Assembly (NCBI RefSeq): GCF_020005365.1
Contig: NZ_JACNML010000005.1
Location: forward strand, 62,001 to 126,000
Direction of reading: 5' to 3'
DNA: 64,000 bases
From: Kangiella shandongensis
Lineage (GTDB): Bacteria; Pseudomonadota; Gammaproteobacteria; Enterobacterales; Kangiellaceae
The notes beneath the pieces were generated by a model that did not search any database, was not told where the DNA came from, and saw only the letters and a list, made by a program, of their open reading frames with translations. A program made the position numbers and the translations under genes. The stretch's first letter is position 1, and each line of letters starts with the position of its first letter. Shown piece by piece: positions 45,404-54,994 of the stretch.

Positions 45404-45427
45404 AGGGGCCTGTGGCCCCTTTGTTTT
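45404..45427 (+). terminator. Rho-independent terminator of the subtilase operon
   Basis: AGGGGCC-tgt-GGCCCCT stem followed by TTGTTTT. It may also serve ubiK in the other direction, with a weaker T run. Confidence 0.85.
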
Positions 45428-45429
45428 AT

Positions 45430-45666
45430 TTATTTTTCGAACTCTTGCAGTTTTTTCTCGAGATCGTCAAGTTTTTGACGGGTACGCAACAGTACCTGCG
45501 TTTGCGTATCAAACTCTTCGCGAGAAACCAGATCTAATTTCGTCAGCTGAGTTTGTAAAACTTGCTTGAACTGCTGACTCATTTCATTTTTTGCCGTTTT
45601 AAGACGCTCTGGAACAGCGTCCGATAATTTTTGAGCGATATCATCGAGTTTTTTAGGATCAATCAT
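45430..45666 (-). CDS. ubiK: Ubiquinone biosynthesis accessory factor UbiK (YqiC)
   Basis: A 78-residue, mostly helical protein with a C-terminal coiled coil (TRQKLDDLEKKLQEFEK), matching the BMFP/YqiC family. UbiK helps the aerobic ubiquinone biosynthesis complex with UbiJ. The start MIDPKKLDDIAQKLSDAVP is typical. It is 4 bp after the SirB2-family gene. Confidence 0.88.
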   Translation of the reverse strand: MIDPKKLDDIAQKLSDAVPERLKTAKNEMSQQFKQVLQTQLTKLDLVSREEFDTQTQVLLRTRQKLDDLEKKLQEFEK

Positions 45667-45670
45667 AGTA

Positions 45671-46033
45671 TTACCATAAAGCAGGTTTGATGCGTGCTAA
45701 ATATAAAATGGTGGCAAAGCTGATAATTGCAAGGGTAAAGCTAGTGCCCCGAATAGCTGCACTTTGGGTTTTAAAGGCTACGATACCAAAGACAATATAA
45801 AGCACGATCATGACAAGCTTAATCGCAAGCCAGGAAGTCACGACACCGCCATACCAGGTAGCCAACAGGACAATACCACTGGTGAGTAACAAAGTATCGA
45901 TCACATGGGGAGTAATTTTCACCCACTTTTTATTCAGCATCGGACTTTGTTTGAAGAGCCAGACGCTACGCACTAAAAAACCAATAATGGTAATAAAAGC
46001 CAATGTCATGTGGATGTGTTTAAACGCTATCAT
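45671..46033 (-). CDS. SirB2 family membrane protein
   Basis: This 120-residue protein has four membrane helices and the SirB2 pattern (FKHIHMTLAFITIIGFLVRS, then KITPHVIDTLLLTSGI). SirB2 proteins have no clear biochemical role. The gene overlaps the start of ubiK-side spacing by 4 bp on one side and overlaps yigZ by 14 bp on the other, so the pepQ-yigZ-sirB2-ubiK run is probably one transcript. Confidence 0.88.
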   Translation of the reverse strand: MIAFKHIHMTLAFITIIGFLVRSVWLFKQSPMLNKKWVKITPHVIDTLLLTSGIVLLATWYGGVVTSWLAIKLVMIVLYIVFGIVAFKTQSAAIRGTSFTLAIISFATILYLARIKPALW

Positions 46034-46691
46034 CGGACACCTTTATGCTTAATTGTTGTTTGTTTTGATACGCCTCAATCGAGGACAGAAATGAATCGAG
46101 CTGATCTTGCGGTACTTCGGCGTGAATAGCAACTTTATCGCTAAAGTTTTCGCTAATGTTTTGTGCCTGATGCTCTTCCAGTAGATAGCGCAGCTGATTT
46201 TGCAGTTCATAGCTGGTGATGAGATCGATCTCGCTAGTGTATATTCGATTGTGAGCGCTCACTCTCTCTAGAGCTTCTTTAACACCACTACTATAAGCAC
46301 GGGCAAGGCCACCAGTACCTAATTTGGTGCCACCAAAATAGCGGGTAACGACGACGGTAATATCACCCAGATCAGAGTGTTTTAACACGTTTAACATCGG
46401 CATCCCGGCCGTGCCGCTTGGTTCACCGTCATCGGAACAGGCCATCAACGTCGTGCTTTCCGGATTGCCGACGATATAAGCCCAGCAGTGATGGGTTGCA
46501 TCGGGTTCGTCGATATTGAGCTGTTTGATAAAGGCCTTTGCCTGCTCAACGGTAGGTGTGAATACCGAGCGTGTGATAAAGCGGCTGCCTTTAATGATTT
46601 CTTCAAAGGTACAAGGCTCGCTTACCGGATGGGCTGGCACCCGGTAAGCGGCCAGAGGAGACGCCCCTGACGCGGCGGAAGTTTTGCTCAT
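46020..46691 (-). CDS. yigZ: YigZ family protein (IMPACT/UPF0029)
   Basis: The 223-residue protein shows the family signatures KGSRFITRSVFTP, DATHHCWAYIVG, SDDGEPSGTAGMPML and VTRYFGGTKLGTGGLARAY. YigZ proteins are related to the eukaryotic IMPACT protein; their bacterial role is unclear. It begins exactly after the pepQ stop, as in E. coli where pepQ and yigZ are adjacent. Confidence 0.95.
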   Translation of the reverse strand: MSKTSAASGASPLAAYRVPAHPVSEPCTFEEIIKGSRFITRSVFTPTVEQAKAFIKQLNIDEPDATHHCWAYIVGNPESTTLMACSDDGEPSGTAGMPMLNVLKHSDLGDITVVVTRYFGGTKLGTGGLARAYSSGVKEALERVSAHNRIYTSEIDLITSYELQNQLRYLLEEHQAQNISENFSDKVAIHAEVPQDQLDSFLSSIEAYQNKQQLSIKVSDDSV

Positions 46692-48014
46692 TTATTTGAG
46701 GTGAGCTCGAGTCAGGTTGCGATGACCATCCGCTGTTACCGCGATGTCATCCTCAATACGAATGCCGCCAAATGGACGGAACTCTTCAATTCGATCCCAG
46801 TTAATGCTGGAGCTGTGTTCGCTTGCTTTCAGATCGGCCAGCAATGATTTGATGAAATACAGGCCAGGCTCAACCGTTAAGAGCTGGTTCTCTTCGATTG
46901 GGCGTGTGTTACGCAAGAACGGATGCTCTTGTGGTGGTGGCGCTGGATCGCCGTCGGCATTAGACTGGTGACCGCCTACATCGTGAACCTGAAGCCCTAT
47001 CTGGTGACCGAGGCCATGTGGGAAGAAGGTGCGGGTAACGCTATTTTCGACCATTGCTTCTGGGCTCATGTCGCAGATCTTGAACTGATTCAGTACCTTA
47101 GCAATCGCAAGGTGGGTATCAATATGAAGATCAACGTATGACTGACCTGGCTTGACGCGATCGACAATGCTCAGGTGCAGTTTTTCCATGGTATCGATCA
47201 ATTCAGCAAACTCAGTATTTTTATCAAAAGCGTAAGTCCGAGTGATGTCCGCATCATAGCTGTTATAACGGGCACCGGCGTCGATGAGGAAAGTGCGGTG
47301 CTCGCTTGGGCGCTCAGTATCGTAATGCATATAGTGCAGAATCGAAGCGTTTTCATTCAAAGCAACAATGCTGTTGTATGGCAGCTGCGCTTCGTGGTGG
47401 CCGCTGGCCAATAAATAAGCCAAATGAATCTCGAGCTCGGAACCCTGGTTGTAGAACATGTCACGTGCTGCCATGTGGCCCATGGCGGCACGTTTATTAG
47501 CTAATGCCGAACACTCGATTTCGTAAGCGGTCTTAGTCGCACGATGCCAGTTGATCTCATTGATCAGGTTGCCCGGGTTAATGGCGTCGAAATCTTCGTC
47601 GAGGAATGGATAAGCCATTTCTCCAATAAAGGCAATATTGCCGCTGGAAGGCATAAAAGCACGCACTTCATCTTTCTTACGCATCATTTTGATGTCGAAG
47701 TGTTCAACCCAGAAGCCATCCGGATCTCCGGCAACTTTATGCCAAAAATCAACAGGTTGGTAATAACATAAGGTACGCTCACCCTTGGCCGAGATGATGA
47801 CGGTACTGTCGTGCAGATCATCGTGCGGTATAAAGCTATTAAAGTGGAAGTTAGACTTGAACGGGTAAGACATGTCGTCCAGAAAAATTCCGTGCATGGA
47901 ACCGGCCGGGATCAACAGATGATCAAAGCCATGACGCTGCATCGCTTCCTGATAACGCTTGGTGATCGTTTCAATGTGTTGATCGTACAATGGTTTTAGC
48001 TGTGAATCGGTCAT
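46692..48014 (-). CDS. pepQ: Xaa-Pro dipeptidase PepQ
   Basis: PepQ hydrolyses X-Pro dipeptides in the cytoplasm using two metal ions. Ligands are seen in LIDAGARYNSYDADITRTY (two Asp), FFPHGLGHQIGLQVHD (His), TVEPGLYF (Glu) and FGGIRIEDDI (Glu). ATG at 48014 gives 440 residues (E. coli 443); the frame runs on to 48053 but family similarity starts at MTDSQLKPLYDQH. It is divergent from fadB, as in E. coli. Confidence 0.97.
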   Translation of the reverse strand: MTDSQLKPLYDQHIETITKRYQEAMQRHGFDHLLIPAGSMHGIFLDDMSYPFKSNFHFNSFIPHDDLHDSTVIISAKGERTLCYYQPVDFWHKVAGDPDGFWVEHFDIKMMRKKDEVRAFMPSSGNIAFIGEMAYPFLDEDFDAINPGNLINEINWHRATKTAYEIECSALANKRAAMGHMAARDMFYNQGSELEIHLAYLLASGHHEAQLPYNSIVALNENASILHYMHYDTERPSEHRTFLIDAGARYNSYDADITRTYAFDKNTEFAELIDTMEKLHLSIVDRVKPGQSYVDLHIDTHLAIAKVLNQFKICDMSPEAMVENSVTRTFFPHGLGHQIGLQVHDVGGHQSNADGDPAPPPQEHPFLRNTRPIEENQLLTVEPGLYFIKSLLADLKASEHSSSINWDRIEEFRPFGGIRIEDDIAVTADGHRNLTRAHLK

Positions 48015-48146
48015 AAAAACTACCGTGTTGGCTATGAATATAATAGGCGTCATTATTCCAGATCCAGCGGTTGATCAGCAAGGAAAGAATAACTTTGTGA
48101 TGCGACGCTAGCAACATGCTTTCGATCTGTGGAAAAGTTCGCTATG

Positions 48147-48162
48147 ATTGGTCAGACCAGAT
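48147..48162. promoter_or_regulatory. FadR-like operator upstream of fadBA
   Basis: The sequence ATTGGTCAGACCAGAT contains the palindrome TGGTC-a-GACCA. E. coli FadR sites follow TGGT-NN-GACCA, and the fadBA operator ends GACCAGAT exactly like this one. It lies 125 bp before the fadB ATG. Binding by a FadR homologue is inferred; no fadR gene is in the window. Confidence 0.55.
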
Positions 48163-48170
48163 AAAGCCAT

Positions 48171-48187
48171 TGAGTCCATAAGACTCA
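48171..48187. promoter_or_regulatory. Inverted repeat near the fadB promoter
   Basis: TGAGTC-cataa-GACTCA, 9 bp after the FadR-like site. It has no T run. It could be a second regulator site or chance. Confidence 0.3.
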
Positions 48188-48286
48188 TTGCAGTACACTG
48201 GTTTGTTAATGTATCGGTCATCTAGAAATGAGCCGAGCTCCAGAATGTGATAAGCCAGTTTCTGATAACCCAAATGGAGAAACAGA

Positions 48287-50452
48287 ATGATTTTCGAAGG
48301 TCAGTCTATTCAATGCAGGCTGAGCGATAAAGGTATCGCTGAAGTCTGTTTTAATAATCAAAAAGAATCGGTGAATAAATTCGACCGAAACACCCTAGAC
48401 GAATGGAACCAGGTTAACCAGCTATTAAAGGATAATAAAGAGGTTAAAGCAGCAATAGCAACCAGTGGCAAGCCGGTGTTTATTGTCGGTGCCGACATTA
48501 CCGAGTTTAATGAGCTGTTTGCTTCGAGCCGTGAACAATTGATTGAGTGGCTGGTTGAAGCTAATAAGGTATTTAGTGGCTTTGAAGACTTGCCGTTCCC
48601 AACTGCCGCGGCGATCGATGGTATTGCGTTCGGTGGTGGACTGGAAATGTGCCTGACTTGCGATTTCCGTGTGGCAAGCCCTAAAGCCCAGCTAGGTTTG
48701 CCTGAGTCGAAGTTAGGCTTGGTACCAGGCTTTGGTGGCAGTGTCCGTTTGGCAAGACTGATTGGCCCGGACAATGCCTTTGAATGGCTGTCTACGGGTA
48801 AAGGTTATAAACCACAAAAAGCATTGGCGGTAGGCACTATTGATGCCATCGTCGATTCTGAGAACCTGATCTCCAGTACAGAAGAGATGTTGTTAAAAGC
48901 GGTCGAAGGTGAACTTGACTGGCAGGCCCGCCGTGCTGAGAAAAAAGCACCGCTGCAGCTGAATAAAACTGAAGCCACCATGTCGTTTATGACATCGAAG
49001 GCTTACATTGCGAGTCAGGCGGGCCCACATTACCCAGCACCGGTGCGTGGTGTACAGTTGATTGAAGACAGCGCTGCTATGAAGTTGGAAGATGCGATTA
49101 AAGCAGAGCATGAAGCGTTTGCCGATATGGCACAAACCTCCCAGGCTTCAGCCTTAATCCAGCTCTTTTTAAATGATCAGATATTAAAGAAGAAAGCTAA
49201 GATTGCCTCGAAGACGGCTGACGTTGAGGTCAAGAACGCTACCGTTTTAGGCGCCGGCATTATGGGCGGTGGCATCGCTTATCAATCAGCATCTCGTGGC
49301 GTGCCGGCGATCATGAAAGATATTAATCCCGAAGCGCTTGAGCAAGGGATGGAAGAAGCGATCAAATTGTTTGGTAAGGGTGTTAAATACGGCAAAATTT
49401 CCAATGAAAAGATGGCCAAAGGCATTGCCAGCATTAAACCGACGCTGAGCTATGACGAAATAAAGCATACCAACATCGTGGTCGAGGCTGTTGTCGAAAA
49501 CCCGAAAGTGAAGGAAGCGGTATTGTCGGAAGTCGAAGGCTTAATGCCGGAAGATGCGATCATTTGCTCTAATACATCCACTATATCGATTGACCGTTTA
49601 GCGAAGTCATTAAAGCGTCCAGAAAAGTTCTGCGGTATGCACTTCTTTAACCCGGTACACAAAATGCCATTGGTGGAAGTCATTCGCGGAGAAAAAACCT
49701 CCGACGAAACTATTGCCAGCGTGGTCGCTTACGCCAGCAAGATGGGTAAGTCACCAGTAGTGGTTAATGACTGTCCCGGGTTCTTTGTAAACCGTGTATT
49801 ATTCCCTTACTTCGGTGGCTTTACCAAGCTGATCCGTGATGGTGCTGACTTCCAAAAAGTCGACAAGGTCATGAGCAAGAAATTTGGCTGGCCGATGGGA
49901 CCTGCTTACTTACTTGATGTGGTTGGTATGGACACGGGTCGCCACGCTGCTGAAGTGATGGCGGAAGGTTTCCCAGATCGCATGAGCAAAGAAGAAAAAG
50001 ATGCGATTGATGTCATGTTTGAGCATGATCGTTATGGGCAGAAGACGGGGAGCGGTTTCTATGTGTACGGTAAAGATAAAAAAGGCCGCCCGACGAAAGA
50101 AGCCGATCCGAAGGCCTATGAATTGCTCAAAGAAGTGGCGACCGAGAAAAAAGACTTCGACGATGAAGAGATTATTGCTCGAACGATGTTGCCGATGATC
50201 ATTGAAACCGTTCGTTGTTTGGAGGAGGGGATTATTGGTAGTCCTGCCGAAGGCGATATGGCGTTAATTTATGGTCTAGGCTTCCCTCCATTTAGAGGTG
50301 GCGTCTTTAAATATGTAGACGAGCAAGGTATTGAGGCCATCGTTGAGTTGGTTAAGAAATACCAACACCTGGGTAAAGCTTATGAGCCAACCGAAGGTAT
50401 GTTGGAAATGGCCAAAGCCGGCAAAAAGTTTTACCAATCAGACTTATCCTAA
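48287..50452 (+). CDS. fadB: Fatty acid oxidation complex subunit alpha FadB
   Basis: FadB is the multifunctional beta-oxidation subunit (enoyl-CoA hydratase, 3-hydroxyacyl-CoA dehydrogenase, isomerase). The crotonase-like N-terminus shows VGADITEF and [20 protein letters not shown]; the dehydrogenase part has the NAD motif [20 protein letters not shown], the catalytic [15 protein letters not shown] and [12 protein letters not shown]. Length 721 aa (E. coli 729). GGAGAAACAG lies upstream of ATG. It forms an alpha2beta2 complex with FadA, encoded 23 bp downstream. Confidence 0.99.
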   Translation: MIFEGQSIQCRLSDKGIAEVCFNNQKESVNKFDRNTLDEWNQVNQLLKDNKEVKAAIATSGKPVFIVGADITEFNELFASSREQLIEWLVEANKVFSGFEDLPFPTAAAIDGIAFGGGLEMCLTCDFRVASPKAQLGLPESKLGLVPGFGGSVRLARLIGPDNAFEWLSTGKGYKPQKALAVGTIDAIVDSENLISSTEEMLLKAVEGELDWQARRAEKKAPLQLNKTEATMSFMTSKAYIASQAGPHYPAPVRGVQLIEDSAAMKLEDAIKAEHEAFADMAQTSQASALIQLFLNDQILKKKAKIASKTADVEVKNATVLGAGIMGGGIAYQSASRGVPAIMKDINPEALEQGMEEAIKLFGKGVKYGKISNEKMAKGIASIKPTLSYDEIKHTNIVVEAVVENPKVKEAVLSEVEGLMPEDAIICSNTSTISIDRLAKSLKRPEKFCGMHFFNPVHKMPLVEVIRGEKTSDETIASVVAYASKMGKSPVVVNDCPGFFVNRVLFPYFGGFTKLIRDGADFQKVDKVMSKKFGWPMGPAYLLDVVGMDTGRHAAEVMAEGFPDRMSKEEKDAIDVMFEHDRYGQKTGSGFYVYGKDKKGRPTKEADPKAYELLKEVATEKKDFDDEEIIARTMLPMIIETVRCLEEGIIGSPAEGDMALIYGLGFPPFRGGVFKYVDEQGIEAIVELVKKYQHLGKAYEPTEGMLEMAKAGKKFYQSDLS

Positions 50453-50472
50453 GAGAAACCATAGGGGATTAA

Positions 50473-51642
<1,170 letters not shown>

Positions 51643-51662
51643 TACAGCCAATAATCATCACG

Positions 51663-51687
51663 AAAGGCTTCTTCGGAAGCCTTTTTT
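51663..51687 (+). terminator. Rho-independent terminator of fadBA
   Basis: AAAGGCTTC-ttcg-GAAGCCTTT, a 9-bp stem with the very stable cUUCGg loop, then a T run. It ends at the stop codon of the mini-protein gene on the other strand. Confidence 0.95.
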
Positions 51688-51823
51688 ATTGGTGGTTACT
51701 TTTGTGATTGTTCTTATGATTATTCTTATAAGAAAAAAAAGATTTGCCTGTAACGCCAGCGTAGCCAAGTCCAACAATAAAAATACAGGCTACGATAACG
51801 ATAATCCATTCAACCAGTGACAT
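51686..51823 (-). CDS. 45-residue single-helix membrane mini-protein, uncharacterised
   Basis: Leftward from ATG 51821-51823 the 46 codons read MSLVEWIIVIVACIFIVGLG, then YAGVTGKSFFSYKNNHKNNH and KSNHQ, stop TAA at 51686. One strong membrane helix (about residues 4-24) is followed by a basic Lys/Asn/His-rich tail of about 18 residues. The ribosome binding site AGGAGG lies 6 nt before the ATG, the best in the window. I do not recognise a family. Topology is probably N-out/C-in from the positive tail. It lies between fadA and rep and ends on the fadA terminator. Confidence 0.6.
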   Translation of the reverse strand: MSLVEWIIVIVACIFIVGLGYAGVTGKSFFSYKNNHKNNHKSNHQ

Positions 51824-51940
51824 AGCTCACCTCCTGTGTCCTTTGTACGTCTTTATTATTGACTGATTTGTAAGTAATAAGCAAGTGAGGCTTTGTAAGA
51901 AACTGCAAAATCGGTGCCGACAGGTAACGGCGGCTAAAGT
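51824..51940 (-). other. Gap between rep and the mini-protein gene
   Basis: The space from fadA to rep (51643-51940) holds the fadBA terminator, the mini-protein gene and this 117-bp upstream stretch, which should carry the mini-protein promoter. No other structure seen. Confidence 0.4.
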
Positions 51941-53965
51941 TTAATCACCAAGCAAAGCCTTTAACATGGAAATGTTATCGTCGGCGAGTTCCTGCTGTTC
52001 AGTTTCAGACAAGGGCTTTCGTTTTTCATCCCAGTCAAGATCGGCTTCCGGCAGCTCTTCTAAGAAACGGCTGGGTTCGCAGCGGATCACTTCACCAAAC
52101 TTATTGCGTTTTTTACACAAGCTGAAGACCAGCGTTTGCTGTGCTCGAGTAATGCCTACGTAGGCCAGGCGTCTTTCTTCTTCGATATCGTCGTTTTCGA
52201 TGCTGGACTTATGCGGTAAAAACTCTTCTTCCATACCGACCAGGTAAACGTGATTGAATTCCAAACCCTTGGCAGCATGTAGTGTCATTAACTGAACTTC
52301 GTTGCTGTTCTCTTCCTCTTCTTCGTTACGGTCCAGCATGTCGCGTAACATAAGGTTCGCGACGGCTGCGGCGAAAGGGTTTTCATCGTGTTCATTTTCG
52401 TCAACGTATTTTTCAACCCAGCCAAGCAATTCTTGAATATTGTTCCAACGAAACTCGGCCGCTTTAGGTGTGCTGGATGTTTCATGCAACCAGGAGTGAT
52501 AGCCGATTTTGGCGATTAACTCGTGCATCACTCCCATGCTGTCGCCGCGCTTGATATTATCGGCGGCACGAGAAATGGTATCGGCAAAGCGGCGAACCGA
52601 ATCCAGCCCTTTGCCAGTTAGATATTGTTCTAATCCTAACTCGAAGCAGGCAGCGTATAAGCTGATGTGACGTTTTTGAGCATAAGTACCAAGCTGCTCG
52701 AGAGTCGTCGGCCCGATGGAACGGCGCGGCGTATTGGCGATCCGCAAGAAGGCGTTATCGTCGTCTTCGTTAGTCAGTAAGCGCAGATAAGCCATGATAT
52801 CTTTAATTTCTGCGCGACCAAAAAAGGAGGTGCTGCCTGAAATTTTATATGGAACCTTGTTCGCGATTAGTGTTTTTTCAAAAAGTTTGGCCTGATGGTT
52901 ACCGCGATACAAAATAGCAAAGTCTGAGTATTTACCGTTTTTGGTTCTGGCTTTTCGGGTGATGATTTCAGTGACAACTTTTTGTGCTTCTTCATCTTCG
53001 TTGGCACAGGTAACGACACGCAGCGGATCACCATAGGGTTTATCAGACCACAGCTTTTTCTCGAAAACGTGGGGGTTGTTATCAATCAGAACGTTAGCGG
53101 CTTTCAGTATTCGTCCATAAGAGCGGTAATTCTGTTCGAGCTTGATGACTTGGAGTTTCGGATAATCTTTGGCGAGCTGGTCGAGGTTTTCTGGACGCGC
53201 GCCGCGCCAGGAATAGATCGACTGATCATCATCACCAACCACGGTAAAGTTGCCGAACTGGCCAACCAGGTTTTTAATCAATTCGTACTGGCTGGTATTG
53301 GTATCCTGGTATTCGTCAACCAACAAATATTTAATCTTATTCTGCCATTTTTCTCGAACTTCCAGGTTGTCCCGTAATAGCAGCGTCGGGATCAGGATCA
53401 GATCATCAAAATCCACCGCATTATAGGCTTTCATGCTGCGTGCATACTTTTCGTAGACCTTAGCAAACACCAACAGTTCCTGATCATTAGCCTGAGCAAT
53501 CGCTTGTTCTGGCAGTATTAAATCATTCTTCCACGTGGAGATTTGGTTTTGGAGTTTTGAAAGCAATGCCTTATCACTTTCTGCTTCTTTGAAACCGAGA
53601 TCTTTGAGCAGGGCTAAACTGTCCTGATCATCAAAGATAGTGAAGTTGGATTTCATGCCGAGGGTTTTATATTCGCGGCGAATGAAGTTGAGCCCGAAGT
53701 TATGGAAAGTTGATACGGTAAGCCCCTTGGTAGCGTTCTGTCCGGCAATTTTCCCCACCCGCTGTTTCATTTCACGTGCTGCTTTGTTGGTAAAAGTTAC
53801 AGCGACGATGTTTCGAGCAGGGATCTGTTTCTGCTTAATCAAGTAAACAATTTTACGAGTAATAACGCTGGTTTTGCCACTGCCTGCACCTGCCAGTACT
53901 AATAGGGGCCCGGAGGCACTAACCAGAGCCTGTTGTTGGCGTTCGTTTAATTGCGGAAGAGACAA
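51941..53965 (-). CDS. rep: ATP-dependent DNA helicase Rep
   Basis: Rep is a 3'-5' superfamily 1 helicase that clears proteins from the path of replication forks. Motif I is LVLAGAGSGKTSVITRKI, Ia AVTFTNKAAREMKQRVG, II YLLVDEYQDTNTSQYELI, III GDDDQSIYSWRGARPENL, V LMTLHAAKGLEFNHVYLVGM and VI RRLAYVGITRAQQTLV. Length 674 aa (E. coli Rep 673), and the sequence resembles Rep more than UvrD or PcrA (for example ISTWKNDLILP, QDTNTSQYEL). Confidence 0.97.
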   Translation of the reverse strand: MSLPQLNERQQQALVSASGPLLVLAGAGSGKTSVITRKIVYLIKQKQIPARNIVAVTFTNKAAREMKQRVGKIAGQNATKGLTVSTFHNFGLNFIRREYKTLGMKSNFTIFDDQDSLALLKDLGFKEAESDKALLSKLQNQISTWKNDLILPEQAIAQANDQELLVFAKVYEKYARSMKAYNAVDFDDLILIPTLLLRDNLEVREKWQNKIKYLLVDEYQDTNTSQYELIKNLVGQFGNFTVVGDDDQSIYSWRGARPENLDQLAKDYPKLQVIKLEQNYRSYGRILKAANVLIDNNPHVFEKKLWSDKPYGDPLRVVTCANEDEEAQKVVTEIITRKARTKNGKYSDFAILYRGNHQAKLFEKTLIANKVPYKISGSTSFFGRAEIKDIMAYLRLLTNEDDDNAFLRIANTPRRSIGPTTLEQLGTYAQKRHISLYAACFELGLEQYLTGKGLDSVRRFADTISRAADNIKRGDSMGVMHELIAKIGYHSWLHETSSTPKAAEFRWNNIQELLGWVEKYVDENEHDENPFAAAVANLMLRDMLDRNEEEEENSNEVQLMTLHAAKGLEFNHVYLVGMEEEFLPHKSSIENDDIEEERRLAYVGITRAQQTLVFSLCKKRNKFGEVIRCEPSRFLEELPEADLDWDEKRKPLSETEQQELADDNISMLKALLGD

Positions 53966-54035
53966 GGTGTATCATTATGGTTATTCGAGATTGGCGGCAA
54001 GTTTAGCAACTCGCCGCCAGCAAGACCATTCAAAT

Positions 54036-54893
54036 TTATGTATTATCGATAGAAAACGGAAGTTTCAAATACTTACGTCCATTAGGTTCATCGTCAGGAA
54101 ATTGGCCTGCCCGAATATTGATCTGAATTGATGGGAAAATCAATCGAGGAACGGCCAGCGTACTATCACGTTTTTGTCGTAGCTCGACATAGGCTGCTGG
54201 GTTACCGCCGGACTGTTGAAAGTGGACGTTATTTTTTTGTTCGGCGACTGTGGTTGCGGCGACCGGATCACGGCCTTTAGGATAGTCATGGCAGAGCCAT
54301 AGCCGGTAATCTTCGGGAAAAGAGGTTAAAAACTGAAGACTGTCGAAGAGCTTGTCTGCGCTACCGCCGGGAAAGTCGCAGCGGGCGGTACCGGTATCGG
54401 GGTGGAAAAAGGTATCACCGATAAACAGGTTACCGTCGATTTCATAACTCATGCTGTCGTCGGTATGTCCCGGCGTTTCATGAGCGATGAACTCAAACTG
54501 ACCCAGACGGAGGCTATCACCGGCTGAGACCAAAATATCGAACTGGCTGCCGTCTGTGTTAATGTCCAGGTTGAGCTGCTGTGCAAAATGCTGCTGAACA
54601 TCTTTAATGCCAGCACCGATAACGATTTTTCCACCGAGCTGTTGCTTAACATACTGGGCGGCGGTGAGGTGATCGGCATGAGCGTGGGTTTCAAGGATCC
54701 ATTGAAGCTGGAGCTTGTGCTGACGAATGTATTCAACCAGCTGGTGTACTGACTGGTAGCTGCTTTCGCCAGAATGGAGATCAAAATCCAGCACGGGATC
54801 GATAACAGCGCTGTTGCCGCTTTGGGTATCATGAACCACGTAACTCCAAGTACTGGTATCCTTATGATAAAAGGATTCAATGTGAATAGACAT
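54036..54893 (-). CDS. MBL-fold metallohydrolase, persulfide dioxygenase-like (Blh/ETHE1 group)
   Basis: The 285-residue protein has the metal motif THAHADHLTAAQY (His70, His72, Asp74, His75), a further His in HETPGHTDDSM, and FIGDTFFHPDTGTARCDFPGGSADKL, a stretch typical of the Blh/ETHE1 persulfide dioxygenases that oxidise glutathione persulfide to sulfite. The lower-affinity iron-binding pattern (mono-iron) cannot be proved by eye. It is near a sulfide module (sqr, rhodanese, arsR) about 5 kb away, which agrees with a role in sulfide oxidation. Confidence 0.8.
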   Translation of the reverse strand: MSIHIESFYHKDTSTWSYVVHDTQSGNSAVIDPVLDFDLHSGESSYQSVHQLVEYIRQHKLQLQWILETHAHADHLTAAQYVKQQLGGKIVIGAGIKDVQQHFAQQLNLDINTDGSQFDILVSAGDSLRLGQFEFIAHETPGHTDDSMSYEIDGNLFIGDTFFHPDTGTARCDFPGGSADKLFDSLQFLTSFPEDYRLWLCHDYPKGRDPVAATTVAEQKNNVHFQQSGGNPAAYVELRQKRDSTLAVPRLIFPSIQINIRAGQFPDDEPNGRKYLKLPFSIDNT

Positions 54894-54994
54894 AGCTTAT
54901 GGGGTTAATAGGTTTATACTGAAGAATAAATCATCTGTTGAATATTAGCAATAACTAATCTACAATATATTAGAGTTTTCTAATGGAAGGTTTT

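Noticed and set aside
53527-53542. parS-like sequence TCTTCCACGTGGAGAT in rep
   Set aside because: Only 12 of 16 positions match the recF sites; the core palindrome TCCACGTGGA is there but the outer bases needed by ParB differ. Treated as chance.
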